Shown here piece after piece: positions 33,685-43,082 of a stretch of 64,000 bases of DNA (position 1 is its first letter; each line of letters opens with the position of its first letter). Under the pieces are notes generated by a model that had not been told where the DNA came from, made no database searches, and saw nothing but the letters and a program-made list of their open reading frames with translations. The DNA is from Bacteroidia bacterium (GTDB taxonomy: Bacteria > Bacteroidota > Bacteroidia > J057). The stretch covers positions 36,804 to 100,803 of the forward strand of contig JAUIKF010000032.1 in assembly GCA_030430575.1 (NCBI GenBank). Direction: 5' to 3'. Made by a program: the position numbers and the translations under genes.

Positions 33685-34251
33685 TCAATTCCCACCTTCC
33701 GACGTATTTTGTCGCTGGAAATTAGAGGTAGGGATGTTGTCTGCCACGACAAAGGCGTCGGGAAAAAGGGACTTGAGTTGTGCCAGCATTTTTAACGCAT
33801 CACTACGCTCTAGAAAGTCGCCTACACGGATGCGGTAGGTAGGGGCAGTGTGGGTAAGGTAGCTACCCATGCCTGGGTAGTTGCTGAGAAAGCGTCCTTT
33901 GACGCGCTGTGCACCTTCGCGAGACGATCCCGCAAATATCTGAATGCGGTAGCCTGGAACTACCTTTACCTGTTCCCCGATGGCTTTATGTGCTCGAATC
34001 AAGGAGGCCAACCGGCTATCCGCTTCAATATAGACCTTGCGTCCATCGGAGAAATATTGATTTTCGAGGGATTCGTATTCCGCTACCGGGACAGGTGTAG
34101 TCGTCACAGGCACAGCAGGCATCTGGAAGTCAAATTGTTGGCGATAGATGCTGACATCTTCGAGTTCGTAAGTTGTATAGTCTGTGGTCTGCGCAAACGA
34201 AAAATGGAAGAGACAGACGAAAGATATTAGGGTAATTAGGATCGCTCGCAT
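33685..34251 (-). CDS. SPOR domain protein
   Basis: The 188-residue protein has a signal peptide to about residue 20 (SFAQ), a variable middle region and a C-terminal SPOR domain (about 98-172) with GYRIQIFAGSSREGAQRVKG, TYRIRVGDFLERSDALKMLA and FPDAFVVADNI. SPOR domains bind denuded glycans in peptidoglycan at the division site. The rest of the protein is not recognised. It stands alone between two word-repeat gaps. Confidence 0.85.
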   Translation of the reverse strand: MRAILITLISFVCLFHFSFAQTTDYTTYELEDVSIYRQQFDFQMPAVPVTTTPVPVAEYESLENQYFSDGRKVYIEADSRLASLIRAHKAIGEQVKVVPGYRIQIFAGSSREGAQRVKGRFLSNYPGMGSYLTHTAPTYRIRVGDFLERSDALKMLAQLKSLFPDAFVVADNIPTSNFQRQNTSEGGN

Positions 34252-34290
34252 AATTCAGTGATTAGTGTTTAAGCAAATTTCGCAAATACG

Positions 34291-34395
34291 GGGGTTAGTT
34301 CAAAGTTTAGGGTTCAGGGTTCAATGGTTCAATTTGTTCAAGCGTTCAAAAGAAACGTCACAATTGAACGACTTGGACCCTTTTGAACGATTTGA
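34291..34395. repeat. Word-repeat hairpin (TTCAAACGTT/GGTTCA family)
   Basis: TTAGGGTTCAGGGTTCAATG and TTCAATTTGTTCAAGCGTTC face TTGAACGACTTGGACCCTTT with AACGATTTGAG. It fills the gap upstream of the SPOR gene and downstream of the dehydrogenase. Confidence 0.65.
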
Positions 34396-34401
34396 GTCTC
34401 T

Positions 34402-35505
34402 TTATCTTCCTTCACTTTCTTCAAAAGCTACCCCAGTGATCTTTGCCACCACCTTCAGGTCTTCGATCACCGCTGCTAAAAGCGGAATGCCCGATTTTTC
34501 GCGCTCAAGTGACGCTTCGCGTTCGGGGTCTCCTGGGACCCAGGGGCCAGGGGTGCCTACGGCAGGTTTGGTGGCGCGGAAGCGGCGAATCCAAGCGTCC
34601 ATACGCTTTTTGAAAGCATCTACTTCCATAAACCCATCGATGTCTAGGGCACCAAAAAAATGCCCGATGCCTTTGCCCACTTCATCTTCCAGCTCAAATT
34701 GCCCACGTCCCGCAAACGGTGGCGCAAAGGGTCCCCAATTGGCCCCACTCAGCACACCTGTGAATAAGTCCACCATGGCCGCAAGGCAATAACCTTTATA
34801 ACCACCCGTCTCATAGTTTGAGCCTAACGGGAGCAATGCCCCGCCAGCCAACAGGTCTTCAACGTTGTTGCTCGGCTGGCCGTCTTTGTCGGTGATCCAG
34901 CCATCGGGAAGCGGTTTGCCTTCGCGCTGCTTGATCTGGACTTTGCCGTAGGAGACGGCAGTGGTCGCGAGATCTATGACCACAGGCGGCTCTTCCAAGC
35001 CTGGGAAAGCCACTGCGATGGGATTGGTTCCCAGCATGCGTTCAGCGCCCCAAGTGGGCGCCATCCACTTGCCCGTATTAGTCATGGCCCAGCCGATAAG
35101 GTCGCGTTTTAACGCTTGTAAGGGGTAATAGCCCGCTATTCCGTAGTGATTGGTGTGACAGACAGCTACCCATCCTGATCCAACTTTTTCGGCTTTCTCC
35201 ATTGCCAATTCATTGGCGCGAGGGCCTACAATCAGGCCGAGGCCGTTGTCTCCGTCCAGGGTGGCAGTAGCTGGCCGTTCACGAAGGATGCGGATATTGG
35301 GTTTGGGGTTAATGAGGCCCTCATTCATGAACTCTACATACTTGCGCAGGCGTGCCACGCCATGCGAATCGATGCCGCGTAGATCACTAGTCGCCAATAC
35401 CTCAGCGGCCTGCCTCGCGTCATCTTTAGAGACGCCAAAGGAGCGAAAAACTTGCTCGCAGAAGTGACGCAAGTAGTCAGCGGGGAAGAGGGAAAAATCA
35501 GACAT
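34402..35505 (-). CDS. Ldh family (malate/L-lactate-type) NAD(P)-dependent oxidoreductase
   Basis: The 367-residue protein belongs to the Ldh2 family, distinct from classical malate dehydrogenase. Visible elements are DLRGIDSHGVARLRKYVEFM, the active-site histidine in VAVCHTNHYGIAGYY, TNTGKWMAPTWGAERMLGTN and YKGYCLAAMVDLFTGVLSGA. Substrate specificity (malate, lactate, ureidoglycolate or 2,3-diketogulonate) cannot be read from the sequence. The length matches the family. It lies 78 bases downstream of the transketolase gene in the same direction. Confidence 0.88.
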   Translation of the reverse strand: MSDFSLFPADYLRHFCEQVFRSFGVSKDDARQAAEVLATSDLRGIDSHGVARLRKYVEFMNEGLINPKPNIRILRERPATATLDGDNGLGLIVGPRANELAMEKAEKVGSGWVAVCHTNHYGIAGYYPLQALKRDLIGWAMTNTGKWMAPTWGAERMLGTNPIAVAFPGLEEPPVVIDLATTAVSYGKVQIKQREGKPLPDGWITDKDGQPSNNVEDLLAGGALLPLGSNYETGGYKGYCLAAMVDLFTGVLSGANWGPFAPPFAGRGQFELEDEVGKGIGHFFGALDIDGFMEVDAFKKRMDAWIRRFRATKPAVGTPGPWVPGDPEREASLEREKSGIPLLAAVIEDLKVVAKITGVAFEESEGR

Positions 35506-35512
35506 AAACAGT

Positions 35513-35584
35513 GTGTTTTGAGTTTTATGTTTTGGGTTTTGAGTTAGGTCAAGAACCCAAAACGCAAAACCTCAAACACAAAAC
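35513..35584. repeat. Word-repeat hairpin (AAACCCAAAAC family)
   Basis: GTGTTTTGAGTTTTATGTTT and TGGGTTTTGAGTTAG face AAGAACCCAAAACGCAAAAC and CTCAAACACAAAAC. It occupies the gap from transketolase's stop to about 7 bases before the start codon of the dehydrogenase gene on the leftward strand. Confidence 0.8.
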
Positions 35585-37620
35585 TATTTCTTCAAATACG
35601 CTTTCACTTCCTTATACACATTCTCCCCAGTAAAACCGAACTTCTCGTCCAGGACGGTATATGGAGCAGAGTAGCCAAAATGATCCAGTCCAAATACTTT
35701 TCCAAACGGCCCTACAAGCCCTTGAAGCGTCACAGGCAGTCCAGCTGTCATGCCAAAAATCGGTACGCCTGATGGAATGATTTCTTCCTGGTAGCTCTGA
35801 GACTGTTGACGGAATCTGCCTTCTGAAGGTACAGAGACAATTTTTACCGCTAATCCATCGCGTTCTGCCAACAATTTTGACCCTTCGACCAAAGTCCCTA
35901 CTTCAGAGCCGCTTGCCAGCAAAATGACATCAGGCTGCCCTTCGGTATCTTGTACCGTATAGGCTCCCTTTTCAGCGCGTAGTGCACTTTCGTAAGTGGA
36001 CTCACCATTTTCTAAGGGCAAGTTTTGGATATTTTGTCTAGACAAAATCAACCCAGAAGGCCCTGTGGTATTCTCCAAAGCCATCTTCCAGGCGACCGTC
36101 GTCTCGTTGACGTCGGCTGGGCGGAGTGCCAAGAAGGACGGATGTCCTGAGTGGTTTTTGAGTTGCTCCAATAAGCGAATCTGCGCTTCCTGCTCGATGG
36201 GCTGGTGGGTAGGCCCATCTTCACCGACGCGGAACGCATCGTGTGTCCACACGTACTTCACAGGCAATTCCATGAGGGATGCCAAACGAATAGATGGTTT
36301 CATGAAATCGGAGAAGACAAAGAAAGTCGCGCATACAGGGATGATTCCACCGTGCAAAGCTAAGCCATTGCAAATAGCTGCCATGGTCAATTCTGACACC
36401 CCTGCCTGAAGGAAGGCGCCAGAAAAGTCACCATGAGAGAAGGCCGTGGTTTTCTTGAGGAAACCGTCGGTTTTGTCGCTATTAGAAAGGTCAGCGGAGC
36501 TGACGATCATGTTTTCGATATGATCGGCAAAGTGAGAAAGTACTGCCGAAGAGGCATTCCTCGTAGCTTTATTGGGGGTTTGAGCAATGGAGCTGAAGTC
36601 AATGTCAGGCACTTGACCAGAGAGGAAAAAAGCGAGCTTTTTGGCAAGGTCAGCATTCGCTGTCGCCCACTGAGCCTCCGCTGCGCGACGCGCAGCGACA
36701 GCCTGACGCTTTGCATCCGTCACCGCCTCATAATGCGCCTTCACATCATCAAATACATGAAATGGATTGTCTGGATGACCGCCGAGGTTGGCAATCGTGG
36801 CAGGGATAGAAGCGCCTGCCTTACTGAGTGGTTGTCCGTGAGTAGATACTTGCCCCTCAAAACTGTCACCTCCCTCAGTCCTTGCCCCCAAGCCCATCAC
36901 AGTTTGTCCAATGATCAAAAACGGCTTGTCGCTGTCCTGCGCCTGATTTAGCGCACCGCGAATCGCTGCTGGATCGTTCCCGTCAATGGTCACCACATTC
37001 CATCCCCACGCCTCATACTTCTTCGCGGTGTCTTCCTTCATCACCTCATCGACACGGGTCGAGAGCTGAATGTCATTGGCATCATAAAACATGATGAGGT
37101 TGCTGAGGCCCAGGAAGCCCGCGATGCGGCCAGCGCCTTGGGCGATCTCCTCCTGAATGCCGCCATCGGAGATGTAAGCGTAGGTCTTGTGCGCCATCCA
37201 CTCGCCGAATCTGGCGACGAGGAAGCGCTCTGCGAGGGCCGCGCCGACGGCGTTGGTGTGCCCTTGGCCGAGGGGGCCAGAGGTGTTCTCGACGCCCCGT
37301 GCGAAGTCTACTTCTGGGTGACCAGGGGTTGGACTGCCCCACTGACGGAACTGCTTGAGGTCATCCATTGAGTAATTGCCTGTCAGGTGAAGGATGCTAT
37401 ACAGCATGGGCGACATATGCCCCGGGTCCATAAAGAAGCGATCCCGATGAGGCCATAGGGTATCGTCGGGATCGTAGGTCAAATATTCGGAGAAAAGGAT
37501 GTGGACAAAGTCCGCGCCTCCCATTGCGCCGCCAGGATGGCCAGATTTAGCGCGTTCTACCATCGCGGCAGATAAGATTCGAATGTTGTCAGCAGCTCGT
37601 TGGGTGATGTTGGAAGCCAT
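35584..37620 (-). CDS. tkt: Transketolase
   Basis: Transketolase moves two-carbon units between sugar phosphates with thiamine diphosphate in the pentose phosphate pathway. The 678-residue protein has the N-terminal RAKSGHPGGAMGGADFVHIL, the thiamine-binding region SDGGIQEEIAQGAGRIAGFL (with FYDANDIQLS), and the central domain segment WTHDAFRVGEDGPTHQPIEQ. The C-terminal third is complete, ending in VYKEVKAYLKK. The GDG motif of the usual GDG(N) is GGI, of the SDGG type found in one subgroup. The stop lies at 35584 inside a repeat. Confidence 0.93.
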   Translation of the reverse strand: MASNITQRAADNIRILSAAMVERAKSGHPGGAMGGADFVHILFSEYLTYDPDDTLWPHRDRFFMDPGHMSPMLYSILHLTGNYSMDDLKQFRQWGSPTPGHPEVDFARGVENTSGPLGQGHTNAVGAALAERFLVARFGEWMAHKTYAYISDGGIQEEIAQGAGRIAGFLGLSNLIMFYDANDIQLSTRVDEVMKEDTAKKYEAWGWNVVTIDGNDPAAIRGALNQAQDSDKPFLIIGQTVMGLGARTEGGDSFEGQVSTHGQPLSKAGASIPATIANLGGHPDNPFHVFDDVKAHYEAVTDAKRQAVAARRAAEAQWATANADLAKKLAFFLSGQVPDIDFSSIAQTPNKATRNASSAVLSHFADHIENMIVSSADLSNSDKTDGFLKKTTAFSHGDFSGAFLQAGVSELTMAAICNGLALHGGIIPVCATFFVFSDFMKPSIRLASLMELPVKYVWTHDAFRVGEDGPTHQPIEQEAQIRLLEQLKNHSGHPSFLALRPADVNETTVAWKMALENTTGPSGLILSRQNIQNLPLENGESTYESALRAEKGAYTVQDTEGQPDVILLASGSEVGTLVEGSKLLAERDGLAVKIVSVPSEGRFRQQSQSYQEEIIPSGVPIFGMTAGLPVTLQGLVGPFGKVFGLDHFGYSAPYTVLDEKFGFTGENVYKEVKAYLKK

Positions 37621-37628
37621 AAGGAAGA

Positions 37629-37724
37629 AGGTTTAGGGTTCAGAGTTTAGGGTTCAGGGTTCAGAGTTCGGAGTTTAGGGTTCAAAGTGTATCCTATCAA
37701 ACTCTGAACCCTGAACTCTGAACA
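37629..37724. repeat. Word-repeat hairpin (GGTTCAGAGTTTAG family)
   Basis: Six or more words of GGTTCAGAGTTTAGGG type (37630-37684) face AACTCTGAACCCTGAACTCT and GAAC. It is upstream of transketolase and upstream of the divergent ATPase gene. The core GAGTTTAGGGTTCAGGGTTC is shared with the element at 34305. Confidence 0.85.
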
Positions 37725-37892
37725 TTCTTCGAACTTTCTCTTTTCGCCTGCGAAGGTAGGAGGATTTGCTATGTGATACAAAATGGGGTTGTGCACGTGA
37801 GTGTGGAAAACGCAACAATATTTTCCTAAATTCGTCTTGGGGTGAGCAAAAAGAGCTATCATTGCTTTTTAGAACCGAATCCCTAGCGATCT

Positions 37893-40253
37893 ATGCAAAA
37901 ATTGGAAGCGACTTTATCAACGTTTGAGAAAAAAGTAGAGCAGGCTATCGAGGCTGCATGGGCGGAAGAAACCCTTTTTTCACATCTGGAAGCCTTGACT
38001 GCTCAAGTAGGAGAAGTGGTGGAGGCTGCAGTAGCCGTAGGAGATTATAGCTTGGAACAGCTAACATTTCATCAAGAACTTGCTCATTACGCGATTCATT
38101 TTTTGTGGGGAGAACAAGTGAAATCCTTTTTGGTATTGTGGAGGGACATGGTGTTTCAACAGCATAAGGGAGGGATTTTGCTAGCAGATGGCTTGGTGTC
38201 AAAAGCAGATATAGAGCAGCTCAAACAGACTTCTTTGACGGTCATTCAAGCAGCGGCTCAAGACCTTGAGGGAGGCCTGCAAAAGACCCTTGCTTCCATA
38301 GAAGCAAGCAGTACAGGCACTGAGCGCCAGTTCACGGACTGGAAGCTGCAGCACAATCCCTGGCCTACCTATCGCACACAGCTATTGCAAATCCCCCAAC
38401 AATGCCAGCAATTATTGGCACAGCATCACCAACTGACCGAGCTATCGGAAATATTCTTGCGTGTCGAGGGCCTTGTGGATCAATCAGTTACTGATTGTAA
38501 AGAAGAGGTAGAACAGATGAAATCTACTGCTGATGAGATCATCAGGTTTGTAGAAGGAATGGGAGAACTCAAACCCAATAAAATTGCCTTAAAACTCGAA
38601 GAGTCTGAGGCTGCGATCAGTTCTCCAAACCATTTGAAAGCATTTACCGAAAAGCTCAAATCCCTTACGCTACGCTTACCCGAACGCACCCAGGTATATG
38701 TCTATCCTAAAGGGGGCCTACTACAATTTAAAGAAATCAATTTTCGACGGATGACCCGCCAATGGGTGGACTCAGAAGTGCTGCCGATGCTCTATGAGAT
38801 ATGGGAATTGACAGAAAGTGTCACCAATGGCATGAAGATGTCCCTGGTCAATATCCGCAATCGTGCCATTTTGCTAGCCACGGAACCCCAAGATGGGGCT
38901 TCCCTCAACATCGACAAATCTGCTATTTATCAACCCCTTACAACGTTTCTCAAAGGGACCGATGACTGGGAGGCTGAACTGACTGCTTTGAAGACACAGA
39001 TAGATGATCGGTTGAAGAAAGAATTTCACCTTTCTTTGATCTACGACCCCCAGGAAGACTTTTTGCCTATCCACTTGCAGTCGACCATCAATCAGCTTAA
39101 AATCAACCAAAACGCCCTGCTGTCGACGATTCAGAGCTGGTTTAGGAAGCAATTACAAGCGATCAAACGCTTTCGGACCACGGTGGCACAAGAAGAAGCC
39201 ATGAGTGCCTCCGAGAAAATCGTCCGCTTTGTCCAAAGCCGTACAGCAGACGAAAACAACAGCCAATACACCAATATCTTTTTGACAAAAGGTTATATCG
39301 GGGAGTCTTTTTGGGTAGGCCGTAAACAAGAAATCACCCATATAGAAAAACTCATTTCCAATTGGGACAAAGGCTTCCGAGGGGCTGTGGTGATCACGGG
39401 AGACCGTTTTGCAGGCAAGTCGGTCTTTGGTGATTTAGTGGCCAATCGGCATTTTCCCCAACATGTCATTCGACTGGTTCCAGACACGATCATCAAGGTA
39501 CAAGGCCGCAGGATGACCCTGGGATATGATTTGGGCGAAGCATTGGAATTTGTGCGAAAATATAGCCTCAACACGCGAACCATGGTCTGGATCGACGACC
39601 TGGAGTTTTGGCAAGACGTCAAGATGCCCTTAGGCCGTAATGTCCGCCAACTGCGCAAACACATCGACAACTATACCAATGACTTATTTTATATGGTGTC
39701 AATGAGTAATGGACTAAAGGCATATTTGGACAAATTTTATGAAATCCATAAGGTGTTCCAATCAGAGGTCAACCTCGACCATATGAGTGTGTCTGAGATT
39801 CAGGAAGCCATCCTGATACGCCATGGCGCGACGCATAAGACATTGGTAGATGTCAAAGGCAAGGAAGTCAGCCCCAAGCAGTTTCAGCAAATGACCCAAA
39901 AGGTCTTTCGCAGTGCCCACGGCAATATTGGCGAAGCGCTGAATCGATGGGCTTTTTCTACAGAAAAAGTAGATGACGAAAGAGTGATACATCACACCAG
40001 GACAGGGTATGGACTGCCCGACTTTATTACCCCTGACAGCTTGGTCCTGCTGAAAATCCTGATGCTAGAGAAGCGCACCAACGAGTACCGTTTGCGCAAG
40101 CTTTTTGGCGCGCCATTTAAAGAAAAGTATGGCAACATCCTTCATCGCCTCTTGGGGCTGGGCATCGTTCAACGCCAACTCACAGGCTGGCTGGAGGTGA
40201 ACGAGTTGATCGTCAACGACTTAGGTATAATGTTGAAACAAAAACAAAGCTAA
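37893..40253 (+). CDS. Large P-loop ATPase with long helical N-terminal region, function unknown
   Basis: The 786-residue protein has a long predicted helical region (about 1-450, with Q, E and L-rich text such as HQLTELSEIFLRVEGLVDQS), then a P-loop NTPase domain with Walker A GDRFAGKSVFGD (about residue 502-513) and Walker B TMVWIDDLEF (about 560-569) and an arginine-rich segment GRNVRQLRKHID. The end (about 700-786) looks like a winged helix (NEYRLRKLFGAPFKEKYGNI). The gene is followed by a membrane protein 3 bases after its stop, and the two are probably one operon. A STAND or AAA-type NTPase is possible, but I cannot name a family. Confidence 0.8.
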   Translation: MQKLEATLSTFEKKVEQAIEAAWAEETLFSHLEALTAQVGEVVEAAVAVGDYSLEQLTFHQELAHYAIHFLWGEQVKSFLVLWRDMVFQQHKGGILLADGLVSKADIEQLKQTSLTVIQAAAQDLEGGLQKTLASIEASSTGTERQFTDWKLQHNPWPTYRTQLLQIPQQCQQLLAQHHQLTELSEIFLRVEGLVDQSVTDCKEEVEQMKSTADEIIRFVEGMGELKPNKIALKLEESEAAISSPNHLKAFTEKLKSLTLRLPERTQVYVYPKGGLLQFKEINFRRMTRQWVDSEVLPMLYEIWELTESVTNGMKMSLVNIRNRAILLATEPQDGASLNIDKSAIYQPLTTFLKGTDDWEAELTALKTQIDDRLKKEFHLSLIYDPQEDFLPIHLQSTINQLKINQNALLSTIQSWFRKQLQAIKRFRTTVAQEEAMSASEKIVRFVQSRTADENNSQYTNIFLTKGYIGESFWVGRKQEITHIEKLISNWDKGFRGAVVITGDRFAGKSVFGDLVANRHFPQHVIRLVPDTIIKVQGRRMTLGYDLGEALEFVRKYSLNTRTMVWIDDLEFWQDVKMPLGRNVRQLRKHIDNYTNDLFYMVSMSNGLKAYLDKFYEIHKVFQSEVNLDHMSVSEIQEAILIRHGATHKTLVDVKGKEVSPKQFQQMTQKVFRSAHGNIGEALNRWAFSTEKVDDERVIHHTRTGYGLPDFITPDSLVLLKILMLEKRTNEYRLRKLFGAPFKEKYGNILHRLLGLGIVQRQLTGWLEVNELIVNDLGIMLKQKQS

Positions 40254-40255
40254 AA

Positions 40256-40990
40256 ATGTCAGAATTGCTAGCGAGCCAATTTTCGTGGGGAGACTTATTG
40301 ACGACGGCCATTGCATTGTTGGCCTTGTACTTTGTGTTGCATTCGGTAGGGCGCTTTATCCCTCAAATTCCTTTTTTCAGGAATTTTGAGCGGCAGATCG
40401 ACCTGGCGATCCACTACCTATTGCTCATTTATGAGCCGATGGTATTGATCATTTTGGGCAGTGTATTTGTCCTGGTTCATCCTACTTTGCATGGCATGCT
40501 GATGGGCTTACTGCTTGTGGCGGGATTTTCACATATGAAAAACTACCTGAGCGGCCGCTTGATCCAGCTGGACAATACCCTCGCTCCTGGCAAGCGTGTG
40601 GCCATCCAGGACCTCAAAGGCATTATCCTAAAAATGGGCCGCCTGGGCATCAATCTACAGACCGCCGACGGCTGGCACTTTATGGACTATGGTAGCCTGT
40701 TTTCGAAAGGTTATACCCTGATTTCTGGCGAAGAAATAGGGGGATTTTATTTACTCAAAATCACGCAAAAAGACCCCGATAAAGGCCCGCCTCAGCGAGA
40801 TGAGGTCCTAGATTTACTCCTTACAGCCCCTTATCTGGACATGAAACACAAGCCTGAGTTTTTACCCATAGAAGAAGATTCCTCTGAACTTATTGTACGG
40901 ATATCCGTCAAAGACGAGGGCCATTTATACGAGCTGATGACCCTGATCCGTGAATGGGGCTATCAAGTAGCTGAAAGCACGGAAGATTAA
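40256..40990 (+). CDS. MscS-like membrane protein
   Basis: The 244-residue protein has three or four membrane segments in the first 110 residues (for example LLTTAIALLALYFVLHSVGR and MVLIILGSVFVLVHPT) and then a soluble C-terminal region (about 115-244). The stretch LAPGKRVAIQDLKGIILKMG, plus NLQTADGWHFMDYGSLFSKG, is the pattern of the beta domain of mechanosensitive channels of small conductance. It overlaps functionally with the ATPase gene immediately before it (2-base gap), which may gate or load the channel; this is inference. Confidence 0.75.
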   Translation: MSELLASQFSWGDLLTTAIALLALYFVLHSVGRFIPQIPFFRNFERQIDLAIHYLLLIYEPMVLIILGSVFVLVHPTLHGMLMGLLLVAGFSHMKNYLSGRLIQLDNTLAPGKRVAIQDLKGIILKMGRLGINLQTADGWHFMDYGSLFSKGYTLISGEEIGGFYLLKITQKDPDKGPPQRDEVLDLLLTAPYLDMKHKPEFLPIEEDSSELIVRISVKDEGHLYELMTLIREWGYQVAESTED

Positions 40991-41219
40991 TTAAAAATTA
41001 AGAATTGAGAATGAAGAATTGAATAGAGAAAAGGGAGCAGGGAAAAGGGAGCAGGGAAAAGGGATAAGAGCGTTTGGGTGGCTAGTCCCTTCTCCCTGAG
41101 CGAAAGCGGTCTCTTCTCCCTTCTCCTACCCAACATTTAATCATCTAATCATTTTCTCATCTTCTCATTTCATTCTCTCATTCCCTCATCCAATCATTCT
41201 ATCATTCTATCATTTCCCC
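40990..41219. repeat. Word-repeat region with AGGGAGCAGGGAAA and TCATTCTATC words
   Basis: The left part has three AAAAGGGAGCAGGG words, the right part the complement type CCCTTCTCCCTGAGCG and CTTCTCCCTTCTCCTACCC, followed by eight or so ATCATTCTC-type words up to the ATG at 41221. No open frame is found. It separates the MscS-like gene from the antiporter gene. Confidence 0.7.
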
Positions 41220-41220
41220 C

Positions 41221-42504
41221 ATGGAAGCACTTTCTCCTTATCATCTGATCATCACCGCCTCGATCATCATCATCATCTCCTTCATGTTTGGAGAGCTGGC
41301 CAGGAAGACCAATATCCCCAGCGTGCTGATGCTCATCGTGCTGGGCATCGCCTTGAAACTCGGCTTAAAAGCCCTGGGAATGGGCGATGTAGACTATTTC
41401 CCTTATTTAGAAATTTTGGGGATTGTGGGCCTGATCATGATCGTCTTGGAAGCGGCACTTGAATTGGAACTCAAGCGGGAGAAGATATGGCCTATCACCA
41501 AAGCATTGGGCATTGCCTTGATAGGGCTGTTGGTCTCAACATGGGTCGCAGCAGAGATTTTACGTCAATTTTATCCAGAAATGACAACCAAAACAGCGTG
41601 GCTCTATGCGACGCCTTTGTCTATTCTTTCTAGTGCCATCATCATACCGAGTGTTTCTGGATTGGCTGAGGTAAAAAAAGAGTTTCATATCTATGAAAGT
41701 ACCTTTTCGGACATCTTGGGCATCATGCTATTTTATTTCTTGGCAGGCCAGTTGGATGCTGCGGAAGACTCCACGGGTCTCTTGGGGTTTTCGGGAAATG
41801 TACTGCTGACCATTGTATTGTCTGTGGTGGCGAGTTACGTGATTGTATTTGTGTTCCAAAATATCAAAAGCCACGTGAAGCTGTTTTTGATGATTGCGGT
41901 CCTTCTCTTGCTGTATGCTTTAGGCAAACAAATGCACCTATCTTCCCTGATCATCATCCTGGTTTTTGGGCTCATGATCGCCAATATGAAGCTATTTTTT
42001 CGGGGAAAACTCAGCCAATGGCTGGATTTCAAAAAAGTCCAACAAATCTATGAAGGATTACATGTTGTCACGGTGGAAACAGCCTTTGTCGTACGTACTT
42101 TCTTCTTTGTGATCTTTGGCCTTACCATCATTCCAGCCTCCCTTTACAATGGCAAGGTCGTCATGGTGAGCTTGTTCCTCATTGCATCTATTTATGTGAT
42201 CCGTTATGTGCTCTTGCGGCTTTCTATCGGGAAAGACATCTTCCCTCAATTATATATCGCACCGCGCGGTTTGATCACGATTCTTTTGTTCTATGCCATC
42301 CCAGTAGAGGCCAAAGTGGAAGGATTTGACACAGGCATTCTCCTCTTTATCATCATCGGCACCAGCCTGATCATGACCTTTGCCATGATCTACGACAAGC
42401 GCCGCACCAGCAAAGCGATCCGCGAGGCAGAGGCCGATCCTGTAGGATATGAGCGCTGGAAAGCGCCTTCTATAGGAGGAAAATTGGAGAGTGGAGAGGA
42501 ATGA
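41221..42504 (+). CDS. Cation:proton antiporter (sodium/hydrogen exchanger family)
   Basis: The 427-residue protein has twelve or so membrane segments and the CPA family pattern: FGELARKTNIPSVLMLIVLG near the start, LEAALELELKREKIWPITKA as the conserved fourth region, and LSSAIIIPSVSGLAEVKKEF. The C-terminal tail (about 30 residues, with TSKAIREAEADPVGYERWKA) is hydrophilic. It likely exchanges Na+ or K+ for protons across the inner membrane. The ion preference cannot be inferred. Confidence 0.88.
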   Translation: MEALSPYHLIITASIIIIISFMFGELARKTNIPSVLMLIVLGIALKLGLKALGMGDVDYFPYLEILGIVGLIMIVLEAALELELKREKIWPITKALGIALIGLLVSTWVAAEILRQFYPEMTTKTAWLYATPLSILSSAIIIPSVSGLAEVKKEFHIYESTFSDILGIMLFYFLAGQLDAAEDSTGLLGFSGNVLLTIVLSVVASYVIVFVFQNIKSHVKLFLMIAVLLLLYALGKQMHLSSLIIILVFGLMIANMKLFFRGKLSQWLDFKKVQQIYEGLHVVTVETAFVVRTFFFVIFGLTIIPASLYNGKVVMVSLFLIASIYVIRYVLLRLSIGKDIFPQLYIAPRGLITILLFYAIPVEAKVEGFDTGILLFIIIGTSLIMTFAMIYDKRRTSKAIREAEADPVGYERWKAPSIGGKLESGEE

Positions 42505-42539
42505 GTCAAACAGGAGTGTATAAGTCTGGAATATACTGT

Positions 42540-43082
42540 TTAGGCTCCAAGCTTGATCTGGTTTTTCACCTTTCTTGATTCTTCGATCTTTCTTTGTAGA
42601 TCAGTTCTGATCTTATATTCAAGCTCAAGAGAATACAATCGCCACCAATGGTGAGCTGGAACTTCCCCACTACTGTGTTCTTCTAGGCGATACATTAAGT
42701 CAATATTAGGATTTTCTTTACCATTTATGATTCTGCTAAACTTTGTTTGGTGGACCCCTAAGTCCTCTGCAAATTCTTTATTGGTTCTATTGATGATTTT
42801 CGAATATGATTTCAAAGTTTTGCTGAAGCTATAAGCTTCAGCAAACTTATTTTTCTCTAAATACCTCATAATTCTCAACTTGAGTTTCATCATATTCCCC
42901 AAGAGAATTTCTGATTCACTCATGTTTTTAAGGCGATTTAGACGTAATTCTCTAAATTCTCTTGCTGCCTCTCGCTCTTCTTCTTCGCTCAGGCTATCAT
43001 CATTAAATACAAAACTCTCTACGATTTCTTCGTCAGTATAAAGCTTGCTTAACTCTTTGTATATTTTTTCACTCTTTGACAT
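42540..43082 (-). CDS. HTH (XRE-like) protein, possible antitoxin
   Basis: The 180-residue protein has a helix-turn-helix at about residues 95-140 (KIINRTNKEFAEDLGVHQTK, FSRIINGKENPNIDLMYRLE), a long acidic helical N-terminus (EEEEREAAREFRELRLNRLK), and a basic C-terminal tail. It overlaps the upstream GNAT-like gene by 14 bases (43069-43082), so the two are co-translated. The AT-rich base composition contrasts with the neighbouring antiporter and helicase genes. By arrangement it could be an antitoxin/repressor. Confidence 0.75.
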   Translation of the reverse strand: MSKSEKIYKELSKLYTDEEIVESFVFNDDSLSEEEEREAAREFRELRLNRLKNMSESEILLGNMMKLKLRIMRYLEKNKFAEAYSFSKTLKSYSKIINRTNKEFAEDLGVHQTKFSRIINGKENPNIDLMYRLEEHSSGEVPAHHWWRLYSLELEYKIRTDLQRKIEESRKVKNQIKLGA

